From the NCBI GenBank assembly GCA_025024175.1, contig QCXZ01000064.1, forward strand, positions 57,805,325 to 57,869,324: a stretch of DNA of 64,000 bases, written 5' to 3'. A program made the position numbers and the translations under genes. This document shows, piece by piece, positions 11,258-23,288 of this stretch. Under the pieces are notes generated by a model that did not search any database, was not told the origin of the DNA, and saw nothing but the letters and a program-made list of their open reading frames with translations. Numbering within the stretch: position 1 is the first letter of the stretch; every line of letters begins with the position of its first letter. This stretch comes from Rhyzopertha dominica (taxonomy: Eukaryota > Arthropoda > Insecta > Coleoptera > Bostrichidae).

Positions 11258-11587
11258 GAAAAAATACTTCATTTTTCACGGCATCATGTTTTTCTTTTTT
11301 ACTTTTTGCGTACCCGATTCGTAATAAATTGATCCCCAGTCAAGAAAAGATGGTAATGCTTGGCTTATTCTTTTCGTTCTTTCTCAGACTGAATTATTGT
11401 GTTTACACTTTTCTCGACCCAGAAGTAGGGATGAGCACCCGGCAAAAAACATCGATGCTGACATCGATGTAAACATCGCCGACTATCATCGATGTTAGTA
11501 AAATCATCGAAACAAATACATCGATGTTTGGAAACATCGTTAATTTTTTAATGGCTAAAATGAATAAGTTCAATCTAATTATTTGGA

Positions 11588-11676
11588 TGTAAGAATTTAG
11601 GATAGCAATGCCATCTGTCAGCATTGCACTGACATGATGACAAAGCCACCTAGCTGCCATAACGGGTACTACCATT
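11588..11676. repeat. Dispersed repeat, partner at 2938-3028
   Basis: Direct partner of the 2938-3028 repeat, lying inside the 11425-12285 insertion. Confidence 0.7.
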
Positions 11677-11695
11677 GCTTTGGTATATAAGCAAA

Positions 11696-11834
11696 ACCAG
11701 TTCTATGCCGTGTTGTCTACGCTAGACCTAAACTGCACTGATGAGCTGTAATGACAGCGAAATAGTACTATCTGCAGTTGGTTGAGGTGTAAACAGCACA
11801 GCATAGACATGCATTTTAATTATTTGGATATTAT
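11696..11834. repeat. Imperfect inverted repeat, also matching 7456-7499
   Basis: The left arm (TTCTATGCCGTGTTGTCTAC) and the right arm (reverse complement CTATGCTGTGCTGTTTAC) pair with several mismatches. The right arm is a near-exact inverted copy of 7456-7499. Confidence 0.55.
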
Positions 11835-12533
11835 TACTGTTTTTTCTGGAAATAGGGGAGTAATACTTTCAAAATTTTGAAGCTTTTTAGCACGATCAAG
11901 TGCATGCCAATATAATTATGTTAATTTCCAGATTGTTATGAATGTGGACAGATTGATTATTTTGTTATAGAAAAATAATTATTTTTATTTTCAGTCTTTT
12001 GTATGAGTTTTTAGCAAGGTTTTGTCCAAACATTATGCAATAGATACTTGCACTTTCACCTTTAATATTATAAATATGAAGGTGCAAAAATTTGGAATAT
12101 CGGGGAATCACTTGTTCCTGTTAGTAGTTAGTCCAGCAGGATAACAAAAGACGCAAGTAAATACTGAAAATGCGCGGAAGGATGCGAAAGGGATTATTAC
12201 AATGCGAAGCAGCTCCCTGGTTGGGAACATCGATGTTCACGCACAAAGCATCGATGTTGGAAAATCATCGATGTTACCCAGATGTACCCAGAAATATGAT
12301 ACATTTTTGAAATCAAGAAAGATATCCTGTTCAATGATGTGCCTTTTGAACCCCACCCATTTAAAAAAATGCAACTTGCGCCCATATCTCGGAAACTAGA
12401 GCTGACACGGAGTTGAAAAAGTTCCAGAAAATGCATTTCAATTATTTATAGTCCCATTCAGCATTTCAGAAAAATCAGTCGAACAGACACTGAAATATCC
12501 TGCTGGTTCCACACTTTGTAGCGACCCTGTGTT

Positions 12534-13589
12534 AACAGTTATTATAAGTAAATACTACGGCCCCGTGCACAACTGAAACATCATGAAAACAGCACATTGC
12601 AATATTTGTAAAACAAACTACTATTACACTGATGAAAAGTACTGCAAAGTTTCCGTGTCAGAGCTAATACTTCATTAAATATCGGATCGTCACCTTCTCC
12701 GTTGCAGTAGACACTGCCAAGCTTAAAAACAACTCCGAGAGCAAAAACTATTGAATTCGTCCGGCGTACACAGTTTTTTGCGGTATAATGTAAAAAACTT
12801 GGGCGCGACCTTGGCCCGTTTACACGTTAGTAGTGCGAGAGCTCCTGCCGGGTGCGCGTGGTTGAGCTTTTGATTTTTTAAATATCTGAAAATTTTTAAT
12901 AATAATTAAGACAGCGGCGTTGTGTAATAGATACAATTGTGATTTATCTTTCCAGTGTCCACTCCTTCCTGAAGAACTGAGGATGGGTTTCGAATAAGCA
13001 TTAGAAGCAGCAACTGTGAGTATTCATTTAGTTACGATTTTTCAGAACTTTATGTTGCTATTTTTTTAAATTGTATGTTGTTACTTGTGTGTGGAGATGA
13101 ATCCGCACACCCTTCTTGTTTTGCTCATTTGATGTCTGATACCTTTAATTATATTAGGCCAACACTGGGCGGCAAAACTTTATTAACTAATAATAATTGG
13201 CAGCTAAATCTGGTTGTTAGAGTAACATTACATCAACTCTTTTAAAGTACAATATGAATGGAACCTTTACCCTTACAGTTCCGTCTAGTTTTAATAGAAA
13301 GTTTTTTTAAGTCTTTGCTTCAACATATATAAGGTTGCTTGCAGCAGTATAACAATTACCTATACGTAATTTTCATTGAAATTTTGGATAGTTTAGCGTT
13401 ATTCGATTTTTTAACTGTTCATTTAAAAAAAGAAATTAGTCTTTTTCCACGGTCAAGCTTACAAATTTTATTTAAGCCTTATTCAGGACATCTACAAGTC
13501 AAACAACTTAAGATACGAAATACCTTAAATTGCTAATGATGACAGATGTACCTATACTTAAGTTTATTTGAAAACACATATAGAGTAAT
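12534..13589. other. Mostly unannotated; one splice-bounded mini-exon candidate
   Basis: At about 12957-13014 a 58-base segment is preceded by a pyrimidine-rich tract ending in CCAG and followed by GTGAGT, consensus splice acceptor and donor. It has no long open frame (it contains TGA and TAA), so it could only be non-coding or 5' UTR. Nothing else is recognised. Confidence 0.2.
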
Positions 13590-14470
13590 CCACTAAGGGT
13601 ACGAAACGGCTGTATCTCGAAAACCCCTCACGCTATCGCTTTGAGGACAAAAATCTGTTCATAAAAACGTACCAGAGAAATTCACTAAAAATTCTAAATT
13701 TCTGGATACAAATAAACGCAAATAAATAAAAATTTGCCAATAGTATTAAGTGAGAAATAGAATTTTTAGAATCTCTATTTAATTACCTAAAAGTTTAGTT
13801 ACATTTTTTTCTCCGGTTGCTATGGTAACGTCACTACGAAGCAAATTAGCATAGAAACTTCTAAATGCTATAATATCTTCTAAACACCTGAACCAACTTT
13901 AACGAACTAGGGCTCGTTTTAGAGGGAGTTTGACAGAGATTAATATTAATGATACATTGGTCCATCTGAAAAATTGTCATACTTTTCTCGATTTCTCATA
14001 AAAAATAAATAGTGCGGTATAGTTTTGTCCACTTCGTTTTGTAGTCTGTTATGTAAGAGAGTGGTTAAAAGATGAGACGGGTGTCATTTGTCGTTTTGAA
14101 GTTTCATAATATACTACACACATGGCATAAAATAAAAAAGGGATTGATCTTCTCCTTGAATTCTGAAAAAATTGAACACTTTTTTTCACTTTGTTTTGTA
14201 TGCTATTATTTAAGAAAAACTATGGTAAAAACCTGAGATTGATAGTCTTTCTCGTTTTGAGGTTATTGCCAAAGCAGTACACACAACACATGGAAAATTA
14301 CAAAAAAAAGTTACTTTATCCCGTGTTTCCGCAAAAAAATTAACTAGAACGAGACCCAATTTTTAAGTTTGTTTTATAGGCTATTATTAAAAAGAACTGG
14401 TCAAAATCCAAAATTGACAGTTGCTGTCGTTCTGAAGCTATCAGGAATATAGTATAAACACTACACATAA
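13590..14470. repeat. Degenerate tandem repeat, three visible units
   Basis: Three related units of roughly 100 bases begin at about 14036, 14193 and 14371 with GTTTTRTAGKCTRTTAT-type starts. Each is followed by a GGTYAAAA block, then TCGTTYTGAAG, then TACACAMAACACATGG, and they are separated by variable A/T-rich linkers (period about 157 to 178). Bases 13590-14035 have similar composition and probably belong to the same array or element. No coding capacity was seen. Confidence 0.55.
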
Positions 14471-17291
14471 TCAAGCAACTAGTGTCCTAATTTATAATTT
14501 ATTTAGTAGTAGTTGAGTTTAGCTTACACTCTAATGACTTACACTGTATTGTATTTTGTTATATCTATTCACAGGACATTCGTTTTATTCAAGCTCCAAA
14601 TGTTATCTTTAATGGTTAAGCCTCTCTTGTTATCATTTGGATATATTTAATTTAAAATAAAAGTCGACACAAAAGAAATAAGGCAGCAATAGAATAACTG
14701 TTAAAAATGAATTTATTTTGCAAATTAACAAGAGATGTGATTATATCAAAGTAAGATCTATTTTTAAGTAATTGTAATAGTGCTGAAGTAATTAATTTTT
14801 ATGTGATATCTATTTATTGGTAGTATTCATTTGAATTTGAATAAAGGTATGCTTCTTCACTTTTAAACATATGTTGAATATAAATTAAAAATTACTTTGA
14901 AAAGTAACAATCAACAACTACTAAAATACGATGAATATCGTTAAAGCATTGACATTAGGACTTAGGAATTGGTATTGGACTTGTGAATTGAATTAATTTA
15001 ATAATTAGTTTTCCTTTCAATCCATTTTTTAAATCAAATCCAAATGTATTCAACGAAAAGAAACGAGTTTACCAGTTGTGATAAAGTTTTGAAATACACC
15101 AATAAGACGATGTATTTTCTGTTTGTCTTATTATTTTTCTCTCTAGTCTACCCTCAAACTTTGTGCACTTCATTTATACCAGATAAGCCCTTTTGGAAGG
15201 GTAATAAAGTTATGTGGTATTTTAAAATCATGTCAGCAGTAGTGAATTCTAAGGAGGAGTAACCATGAATAATATCCAGTCGATGTAAGTCTACAAATTC
15301 ACGTTTGATTAGCAAAAAGGTTACATCGTAAACCCACAAAAATCAATTCTTTATAATATGCTTATGAAACAGGGTACTTTAGGGCCTGATTTACCTCAAT
15401 GAGTTACCTGCAGAACAGCGTGAATAGCTGTAAAAGAATAACTAGACTAGGCAAAGAGGATTATAATAGTCGTACGTTATCCTGACTTAGCAGCTTTAGA
15501 GTTCTTTAATCTGATTCGAACGTTTGTTGCATTTTTGGAATAACTTTCAAGTATTCATATGTAAAAAAACAGTTAACTTACAAATTAATTTTTTTAACAT
15601 AAGGACCTATAGAACTAAATATATATCAACCTTCCGCCTTAAAATGAAATGTGTTTGTCTTGTGACCACTTGCACCTTTTCTTTTATTAATCGATATTGC
15701 TTTTTGCGGAGTTACTACGCAGAAAAAGAACCAGTCCCCTTTTGTAGCGGGTAAGGTAGCTTTCAATGCAATTATGTTGAATTATTATAGTATCGCCGCG
15801 CCGATGAGTTTTTCAATGTGCGCTTTCGAATTTTACTTTTGGGTATTAGTGACCTGTATCTAGTACCGTACTACATTTCTAAGTACACATGCCACCAAGG
15901 GCAACGTTTTCTTTATTAGATTTTGGAATGTTGTTTGCTTTTAAATTAAGCTTTTAAAAATGATAGTGTTCAATGCACCGACGATTAAATTGCAGCTGAA
16001 AAGCGTCCGAAGGTGTTTCGGTCAACTATTTATATAGGTATATTATTCGTTCAAGTACCGCACCTTCACTTGCGATATTATTAATGTTTCTGCTCTCGGT
16101 TTGACAATGTAACCCGGAAGTTCCGTATAGCTCATATATCTGAAGAAATGTTAAAATACAGCTTCTATCCACAAGGAGAATAAATTGCCTTGCACTTTAT
16201 GAGAGGTAATGCCCCTATTTACCATAAATCTATTTATTTCCGATGTGGGAGCTGCACCTACTTTGAATCTGTACACATCTGGGTTAACGTTCTATGATTT
16301 GTTTTCGTAAAAACCACCATCAGAGCTTAACTGCATTTCCGTTACTGGCTAAATATAATATTCTGTCAGCTCGCAGCGCCTCGTAAACAAGTGAGTTCAA
16401 TTACTTTTCAACGTCCCACGACGTTATTTTTCACTTAAAAATGTCATTGTCATTTAACATTATTTCGAGAACGCGGGCCGGTGTTTGAACCTCAGGACGA
16501 AGCACTGAAGCATACAGTGCTCGTTTTGGTACCTCTCGACATCCAAACCATAGAAACTGCCTATTTCAAGTTTAGTTTAAGTCGTCAGAAAATTTATGGA
16601 CACGTTAATATGACACCTACGGCGAATGTGTAAACAACTAATCAAAAAATTGAAGACTGATCTGTTTATCGAAGTGGATATGTTATGGTTTTATCGTTTA
16701 TTGTCTTCAAAATTTTGTGTCTGCTGTAATAAAACTGAATTTTAAGGTTTTCAGTGTTTGAGGAAAAACTGTTGAAGTAAACTGGCCAGCATTCAAAACG
16801 AGGTCATTTTGAAATTATGGTTATCGTTGCAATGTATTTAGCTTATATATGCAATTTGTAAGCCATTCTTACTACATTCTTTAGGTTAACTTAAACGAAT
16901 TGGACTAACATCATGACGTTGAATAAAAAAACGATTCGCTAATGAAAATCACCACATAAGGCAAAAGTACCAATAGCCGACACCCTTATGCCAATTAGAT
17001 TTATAGTATCTGGTAATTTAGAGCAAGAGTTAAAAGAATATTATATCTGCCTATACCGGAAGAAAAACGTAATAAAAATACCTGGCTACAGTTCTCTTAC
17101 TTGTAGAGAATGACTGATTTCAAATTTTGCTCTTTTCCGAGTAACTGTAACTATTAGCTGTGTCTTTTACAATATTTTGTAGATTCTGTACTTTTGAATC
17201 GGAAGAAAAGATGGCATTCTTCCGAAATAATATTTTCAACGACTCATAAATAAAGTTAGCCACTATTCTTTTCCTCCCTCTAACCTCCACC
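14471..17291. other. 2.8 kb AT-rich interval, nothing recognised
   Basis: Open frames at 15044-15262 and 15524-15754 lack motifs and have compositions expected by chance. No paired repeat or RNA gene was found. Confidence 0.45.
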
Positions 17292-17640
17292 AAAATTTAT
17301 TTGCCCTATTTCAAGTCTTCCATTGAATTACCTTCTGTAATGTCTTCTTCTTCATCGTATTTAACATTCAGAACACCAGTCTTCCTCAACTCCATTTTTT
17401 CAAGCTTCTCAGTTTTTAAATATTCTTTCTTTATTTCTTTACTTCTTTTCCTCTTTTCTTTTTGTCTGTCTGCTTCCACTTTATGTTTTCTTTTTCCTTC
17501 TAGCACCCCACATCTCTGGGGATGTTACTACAGTGGGTATTTTCCCTTTCTTCGTTTTGAGATTGTACCTTTCTGATCTGGTTATAAACAAATTCTCTTA
17601 CGAAACTGGGAGTTTGACCTTTGGAGTTGAAGGTAACTGT
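17292..17640 (-). pseudogene. Possible pogo/Tigger-type transposase C-terminal remnant
   Basis: On the minus strand, broken frames read KKGKIPTVVTSPEMW and then a lysine/glutamate-rich tail (KRKHKVEADRQKEKRKRSKE, ending in an acidic YDEEEDITEGNSMEDLK before a stop near 17306). A basic RKKGK..I.T.TPE motif followed by a charged coiled-coil tail and an acidic end is how many pogo/Tigger and jerky-like transposases finish. One frameshift near 17500 is needed to join the parts. No catalytic residues are present. An ordinary host coiled-coil exon is an alternative. The plus-strand frames over the same bases are less protein-like. Confidence 0.3.
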
Positions 17641-18107
17641 TGCATTCAGGTACTAACTGAAGGCATCGAGATTTCATTTGCTGTTGCAGAAATCAAAGAA
17701 AGCTGGTTGCCTGTGGCATATGCAAACACCAAAATTTATTTTTTCTTTGACAGGTAGGGATTATAAAAATATTAATTCCTATTTATTAAAGTTGTAAGAC
17801 ATTTCTGAAAAATAAATGATTAATTTCTTACAATGGTCCACAATTTGCAAATGTAAGTCTAAACAGAAAATTAAAGGACTTTGGGTAAATGGATAGGTTT
17901 TTAATCTTGATTGAAGCCAGTGTATCTATTCTGATCAAGAAATATTGAAATGCTTGTGGGAACATAAGCCCAAAACCACTTTGCTTACTTGTCATAATCT
18001 CATCTAGCAACACGACATTCCAGGTGTCTAGAACTGCTCAAAGAACTTGGTTGTAGACAGAAATGAAGACCCACTACAAAAAGCTCAACCTCGTCAACGC
18101 TTACTTA
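17641..18107. other. Nothing recognised
   Basis: AT-rich, with no supported feature. Confidence 0.4.
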
Positions 18108-19270
18108 GCCGGATATATATGGGAAAATTATTTGGGTGCCAAATAAAAATTATTCAGTCAAATTTTTAGCTCTCTATCTTAAACAGTTTCCAAGTTTTTC
18201 AGAAAAAAACTTTATTTTCGGTTTCATATTATTTTTTATCTTAAAGTTGAAAATTAGTGAATGGTGATTTTTTATAAATTCTTACGAGTAAAGGGCATGA
18301 AAAAATATTTTTTATGGTTTCTATAGTAACAGCCGTTTTTTAGCGAGAGAAATAAAATTTAAATCTTTTGTTCGAAAACCGTTTTGAAAAGTGTCACTCA
18401 TCAAATTTTGTCAAAAAATACCTTTTATACTCCTCTATACTAAGGAATTTTTTAGTTTTTTTAAAGTAGTGGAACAATACGAAAAAAATTAGAAAGCATT
18501 TTTTTTTCTGTAATCTTGAGCTTATATTTTTATGGTAAAAAAATGTATAAAAATTACTTTTTACAGAGAATACATCCTCACTAGAAAAGAAACAGAAAAT
18601 CAAGACATACTTTACCTAAAATAGTTAAGAGTTTGAAAAATGTTTAAAGTGGCAAGTGTTTTTTCCTACTATTGGCATTTTTTCAGTTTTAGTAGCATAA
18701 AAACAAGAAGTTCGATTATAAAAGATATTATATTATAATATTGATATTGTTGAACCAAATTATTGTAAATTATTAACATTGGTAAATGTAATAATTTCAA
18801 ACAAAATAGATTGAAGACTGCTCTGAGTAACGTTAGTCTTCGTCACTGACTTCATTACAACATTAAACTTTTGCTTAATAAACAGACGACTCAATATGTC
18901 ATCATGTTTTACTACTTTTGCCAAGTATCTAGCGTGAGATAGATAATATATGATAGCTGCAATGTGTGAGCAGCATCCGACAATGCGGTTACCATTAACA
19001 CAATTACTAATTGCTAAAACTGAAAAAAAATGCCAATAGTATGAAAAACAAGATTTATTTAATAATATAAATAAATGTATATAAATAATATAAATTTTAA
19101 TATTACGAATAAAAAAATTATAAAATCGAAAAAAAGGTTTTTTTTGAAAAACTTGAAAACTGCTTGATATTAAGAACTGAAAATTTGACTATAATTTTTA
19201 TTTAGCACCAAAACGATCCCCCAAATCGCAACAAGAAAGCCGCGGGGGCAGATTTCCCATATATATCTGG
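18108..19270. mobile_element. Fold-back element with long inverted arms
   Basis: The sequence at 18108-18240 matches the reverse complement of about 19105-19268, with shared blocks GGATATATATGGGAAA, AAATAAAAATTAT and CAAGTTTTTCA in the same order. A second inner pair also exists: 18653-18696 against 19012-19052, sharing CTATTGGCATTTTTT and CAGTTTTAG. The left arm has about 410 extra bases between its outer and inner blocks (18240-18650), and the right arm has about 30 extra bases. No transposase is present. It is best explained as a non-autonomous fold-back or long-TIR element with a later insertion in its left arm. Its family is unknown. Confidence 0.6.
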
Positions 19271-19654
19271 CAATACCCTTTGTAAAGTTTGAATGATCTG
19301 ATAAAGTTCTACTGTTTATAAGCCAAAGCATATAACATATGTTCTTTGATTTTACTTCCATATCTACTTTCTTTCGCTAGAACCGCTATACCATTTAAAA
19401 ACAAAAGGTGTTAGCTTGGAACTTCATGTTACAAAATTTAAATTTAAATAATTGCACACCAAAGTAGCTATATAAGAACTAAAAATTCCATTCAAAATTA
19501 CAAAATTCACCATGATTCAAAGGAACGATTTGTAAGTTTACCAAATATAGTTTTTCAGATAAGCTATTTAGATTTCTAAATAGAGGATTAAAATTTATTC
19601 CACCTATGGTATGGTCATTGTAGACAAAAATGCAAACGTAAATAAACTTCAAAT
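19271..19654. other. Nothing recognised
   Basis: AT-rich interval between a fold-back element and Penelope-type ends. Confidence 0.4.
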
Positions 19655-19870
19655 TTAGATCTTTTGGGTTAGATCGGGTCTGTTTTGGAAACAGGGTTCA
19701 CGTTTCGCCCGCTGTTGTAAGAGGCTTGTTTAAGACGGAAACAGAAAGTGTGGTACAAACTTGACGCGAGAATTGCGCCGGAACTCATTGTACCATGTTC
19801 GATATTTCACTGCTGATGATGCCTCTTACAAGCGCGGACGAAACTTCAAACTTATTTCTTATAAATCCAC
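19655..19870. repeat. Two Penelope-type termini in opposite orientation
   Basis: On the plus strand, 19815-19865 reads CTGATGATGCCTCTTACAAG followed by CGGACGAAACTTC. On the minus strand, about 19735-19655 reads GCCTCTTACAAC, then GGGCGAAACG, then an end related to the 10.3 kb copy (TTTCC.AAAC...CTAACCC). CTGATGA, a short G/C stem and GAAAC make a hammerhead-like core. Two ends meeting in inverted orientation is a known habit of Penelope-like elements, which often leave inverted or partial copies. No RT or endonuclease is attached here. Confidence 0.5.
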
Positions 19871-21278
19871 GTGATTTTACTTGAAAAGGCGAATACTTCA
19901 ACCGAAAGTTTACGTGCTATGCAAATAAAGGTATTATAACTTCTTATTTATTTCTTATCCCTTTCTTTTTCTTTATGTTTTCGGATTTACTAAATTTGGC
20001 TATCAGTTTACAGCTTACTAATTCAAAATGGACAACATACTTACACTAAAATTGTATGCATTACACTCTCCCAGATTTTAAATTGTTAAAAGCCAATCAC
20101 AGAATTAAATTTAAATAAATCTATTAATTTTCATTGACTTGGATCGTTTTACAACTACAACCAACCACTCTATCATAAAAAGCATCTCTCGAAACTCAGA
20201 TTTATTACTGTGTATTATAATAAAGTGTATTATTTTGTGATTTACTGGCAATTGTCAGATGTAAACTCCGAAGGAAATACCGGTTGGCAAACCTTGCACC
20301 TATAGGTTGGTTGTGCTTGCACAGTAAACCGAGTGCTAACATATTTACGGCTCTCGCTTATATTCTCGGCTGTGCACCTTGAGAGGTCTTCCAACTTGAG
20401 TGCATTGAACATTTAGATTGGATCCCTAAAATAATTCGCTTCNTGAATCACATGTTGACATTCATCTACTATATGTGTAATTTAATGAGTAATAAAGATG
20501 AAATCAGGCAAATAGTAGTCTGTTTAGAACTCCACGAGCGAGCATTCCCTTTTTGCTTACGGGATTTACGATTTACAGCTAAGAATTTGTGTGTTTTATA
20601 GTTTATGTGCTAATGTATGAGATATGAGCACTCTACTAAACAAGATGTCATTGCTGGCTAGTGTAATAATATTAATCTTGTTAGTTTAATTAGAATAAAT
20701 ATTTAGGTTAGAAGCTTTTTGTTGCCAAAGCTTTGAATATGAACTAAAGAAATTTCTTCTCGCTGCCCAAAGTTCATCGTGAGTTAGTTTAGAATTTTCT
20801 TTCTGTTTTCATTTCTTTTGGCATTATGTAACTAGAAAGTGTCAAGTATAAAGTTGATTTTGAATCTGGTCTGATAATAGAATGTAAGAATCATAGAAAG
20901 GAGACGCTAATGTTCTTGAACGAAACCGATCTTCATAAGAATTGGGTGTTTCCCAACATCAACTATACATTTTAATTTTCCAATTTTGTAACTAACATCT
21001 GCCATAAAAATAAAATCTGTCGATATTGAAAACTGGAGTCCGTAAACATTGGTGATACTATTTTTTGATTTTTTTTCCTTTAGAAATATGCCAACTATTT
21101 GAAAATGCTCTATATAACACAAACTTGAAACCATTGAGTTCTTAAAATATGCATGCAAAATGGATTAGCAAATATCTAAATGTAATACACTAAATAACTG
21201 GTTTCGATTTTTCAGATTCAGTTGCAGAAGGATTTCTCTAGTGCAATAAACATAGACAGTAGTTCTCTCCTTTAAGTA
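19871..21278. other. Nothing recognised
   Basis: No supported open frame. The 83-codon minus frame at 20907-21158 lacks motifs. Confidence 0.45.
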
Positions 21279-21552
21279 TACAGGGTGATTTTTTGAAAAC
21301 TTCACACCTTAAATAACTTTAAATATAGCAAAAATTTAAAAATTTGCAAAAACAGGTAAACTTTTGTTTGCAGAGGGACAACTTTTGAGATAAGTTTTAA
21401 TGGATAGCGCTTACTCTCTGAGCAGGGTAGACACCCCTTTAAAAATTTTAAATGGAACTATCCATCTTCTGATACATCATTTGAAAGCTTATTTCACAAA
21501 GAGTCTGGCCATGTAATTAGTTTTACCACGTTTAACTTATTGACGGGGTAAT
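21279..21552 (+). repeat. Left terminal inverted repeat of DD41D element
   Basis: About 274 bp. It pairs with 23289-23562 through recognisable blocks from CAGGGTGATTTTT inward to TTGACGGGGTA, with scattered mismatches and small indels. Confidence 0.9.
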
Positions 21553-21862
21553 AGATTATTAGTGCCTACGAAACAGGTTGCTTATTAAATTGAATATCTT
21601 GGACTCTTCAACAAAATGTATTTTATTTTAGAGCGGAAATAAAATTTATCCTTACGAGAACCCAAAATTTAAACAAACAACTTGTAAAAAATATGTCACT
21701 TAAAAAAAACTCCCAGAATACTGAAAATTTTCTTTTCAACATTATTATTAACATTAAAGTATTTATCATGTAATTTTTTAGAAAGTCCATGTCCACGAAA
21801 AAGAAAAATTATTTATTTGTAACTCCAAAAACAGTGTGAACAAAACCATAGAAATTCAAACC

Positions 21863-22964
21863 TTACAATAGATTCTCAAAATGTGCACCACCTCTTTCCA
21901 TACAATAATACAGACGGTTCTCGAACTCCTGCTGCACTTTTCGGAAAGTTTCAGGTGCAATCCTCCTGCACTCGTTAATAATTCTTTCTCGCAGATCGTC
22001 CAGGCTAGTAGGCTGTGCTTTGTAAACCACAGATTTTAAATGACCCCATAGAAAGAAATCTAAAGCAGTCAAATCGGGTGATCGTGGCGGCCATTCAATT
22101 GTTCCACGCCTACCAATCCAGCGAAGAGGAAATCTATGATGTAACCAATTTCGCACATTAATGGCGTAATGCGGTGGGGCTCCATCATGTTGGTAAAACA
22201 ATTCGTATTCATCCAACATTGGATTTCCTTCAGGGTCACGTTGGTTTTCTAATTGCTCTGTGATTAAAGGATCAATAACGTTATCAAGTAATTCTAAATA
22301 CATTCCCCCATTTAGCGTCCCATCAATGAAAATTGGACCTACAATTGCGTTGCCAAGTATTCCAGCCCAGACGTTCAGCTTCTGAGGAACTTGTGTATGA
22401 CCTTCTAGAAAAATATAAGGATTTTTGTCACTCCAGTACCTGACGTTATGTTTATTTACAGAGCCGTTAAAAAAAATGTGCATTCATCACTGAAGCAGAT
22501 ATTTTTTATTAGATTTGGATTTACTATAATCTTTTCGTCATAATTTCGCAAAATTGCAGTCTTCTATCGAAGTCATCTTCGCCGAGTTCCTGGACAGTTT
22601 TAATCTTATAGGGATGGAATTTGTGCAGTTTTGTAACTTTCCTTACAGATGAATAAGAAAGTCCAGTGGCTGCAGAAATGTTACGCAAAGAGCTAGTTGG
22701 ATCCATTGCAAAATGACCAAGTACTTCAAGTTGGGCCATTTCATCAACGACTCTATTCCCTGCCCTTTTTTTGTTTACTACAGATCCAGTGTCTTGAAAT
22801 TTCTGCACGAGATCGAGAATGTACCTAGCGTCAACATTTTTATCGGGGTGCCGTTCGTTAAACACCCTTGCTGACGCACGAGCACAGCTATGCTCAGCAC
22901 CGTAAATAAAAATTATTTCTACCCTTTCGGCAGTTAAATAAACCATTATCACTTGGACTCTCAC
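21863..22964 (-). pseudogene. DD41D mariner-like transposase, two frameshifts
   Basis: A cut-and-paste transposase of the IS630-Tc1-mariner group. The N-terminal frame (22964-22524) has paired helix-turn-helix signals: FNERHPDKNVDARYILDLVQ, FQDTGSVVNKKRAG, then SLRNISAATGLSYSSVRKV and HPYKIKTVQELGEDDFDRR. The catalytic frame (22483-21863) has RYWSDKNP, GPIFIDG, YQHDGAPPHYA (Asp codon 22184-22186), WIGRRGTIEWPPRSPDLTAL and the third Asp in LDFFLWG (22058-22060), 41 residues later. The first Asp (FSDEC, 22486-22488) sits in a third frame between them. One frameshift is near 22530 in an A-rich run and one is in the 8-base homopolymer 22469-22476. It ends ERGGAHFENLL. Total length about 365 residues, normal for the family. 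The DD41D spacing matches the rosa/VISITOR-type lineage. Homopolymer frameshifts could be sequencing errors. Confidence 0.93.
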
Positions 22965-23288
22965 TTTAAAATTTCACGCGATTTATAAATAGGAATGTGA
23001 ACAAAAAGATGGTCGTGCCAAAGAAGTAGCCAAAAAATTGGAAACACAAAGTAGATAATTATTTAGCCAATTCAGTATAAACTGTCGAGTTGCAATATCA
23101 AGTAATGTCGAAAGAAAATTTTAAGTATTTTTGGCATTTTGCTTAGATGTAACAATTATTTTTTAACAAGTTTTTTTAGGCTTAAGTAAGGACAATTTTT
23201 ATTGTAAGTGCAAGACAATAAATTTTGTTAAAAAAAGTCCAAAATATTCCATTTTATAAGCCACTTGCTAGAATGCACTTTTTGACCC

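Larger units (their letters stand above)
11425..12285. mobile_element. Putative hAT-like non-autonomous insertion, CATCGATG-rich ends
   Basis: An 861 bp insertion splitting a known repeat. It is bracketed by ACCCAGAA at 11417-11424 and 12286-12293, an 8 bp direct repeat as hAT elements make. The left end begins GTAGGGATGAGCACCC. CATCGATG-type octamers occur repeatedly inside both ends (11447-11545 and 12228-12275), like subterminal transposase-binding repeats. The outermost bases do not form a good inverted repeat, and comparison with copy 1 leaves a few bases of ambiguity at the junction, so the hAT label is tentative. The interior carries the dispersed repeat 11588-11676 and an imperfect hairpin at about 11696-11834. 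Confidence 0.5.
11258..12533. repeat. Second copy of DD41D element 3' region, interrupted
   Basis: Collinear with 9494-9966 but split: 11258-11424 matches the left part, 12286-12533 matches the right part up to GCGACCCTGT, and 861 bases of unrelated sequence lie between. No transposase is associated, so this is a truncated or non-autonomous relative. Confidence 0.8.

Noticed and set aside
17533..17757. Plus-strand 74-codon frame with moderate complexity
   Set aside because: The minus-strand reading over the neighbouring bases fits a transposase-tail pattern better, and the plus frame has no recognisable motif.
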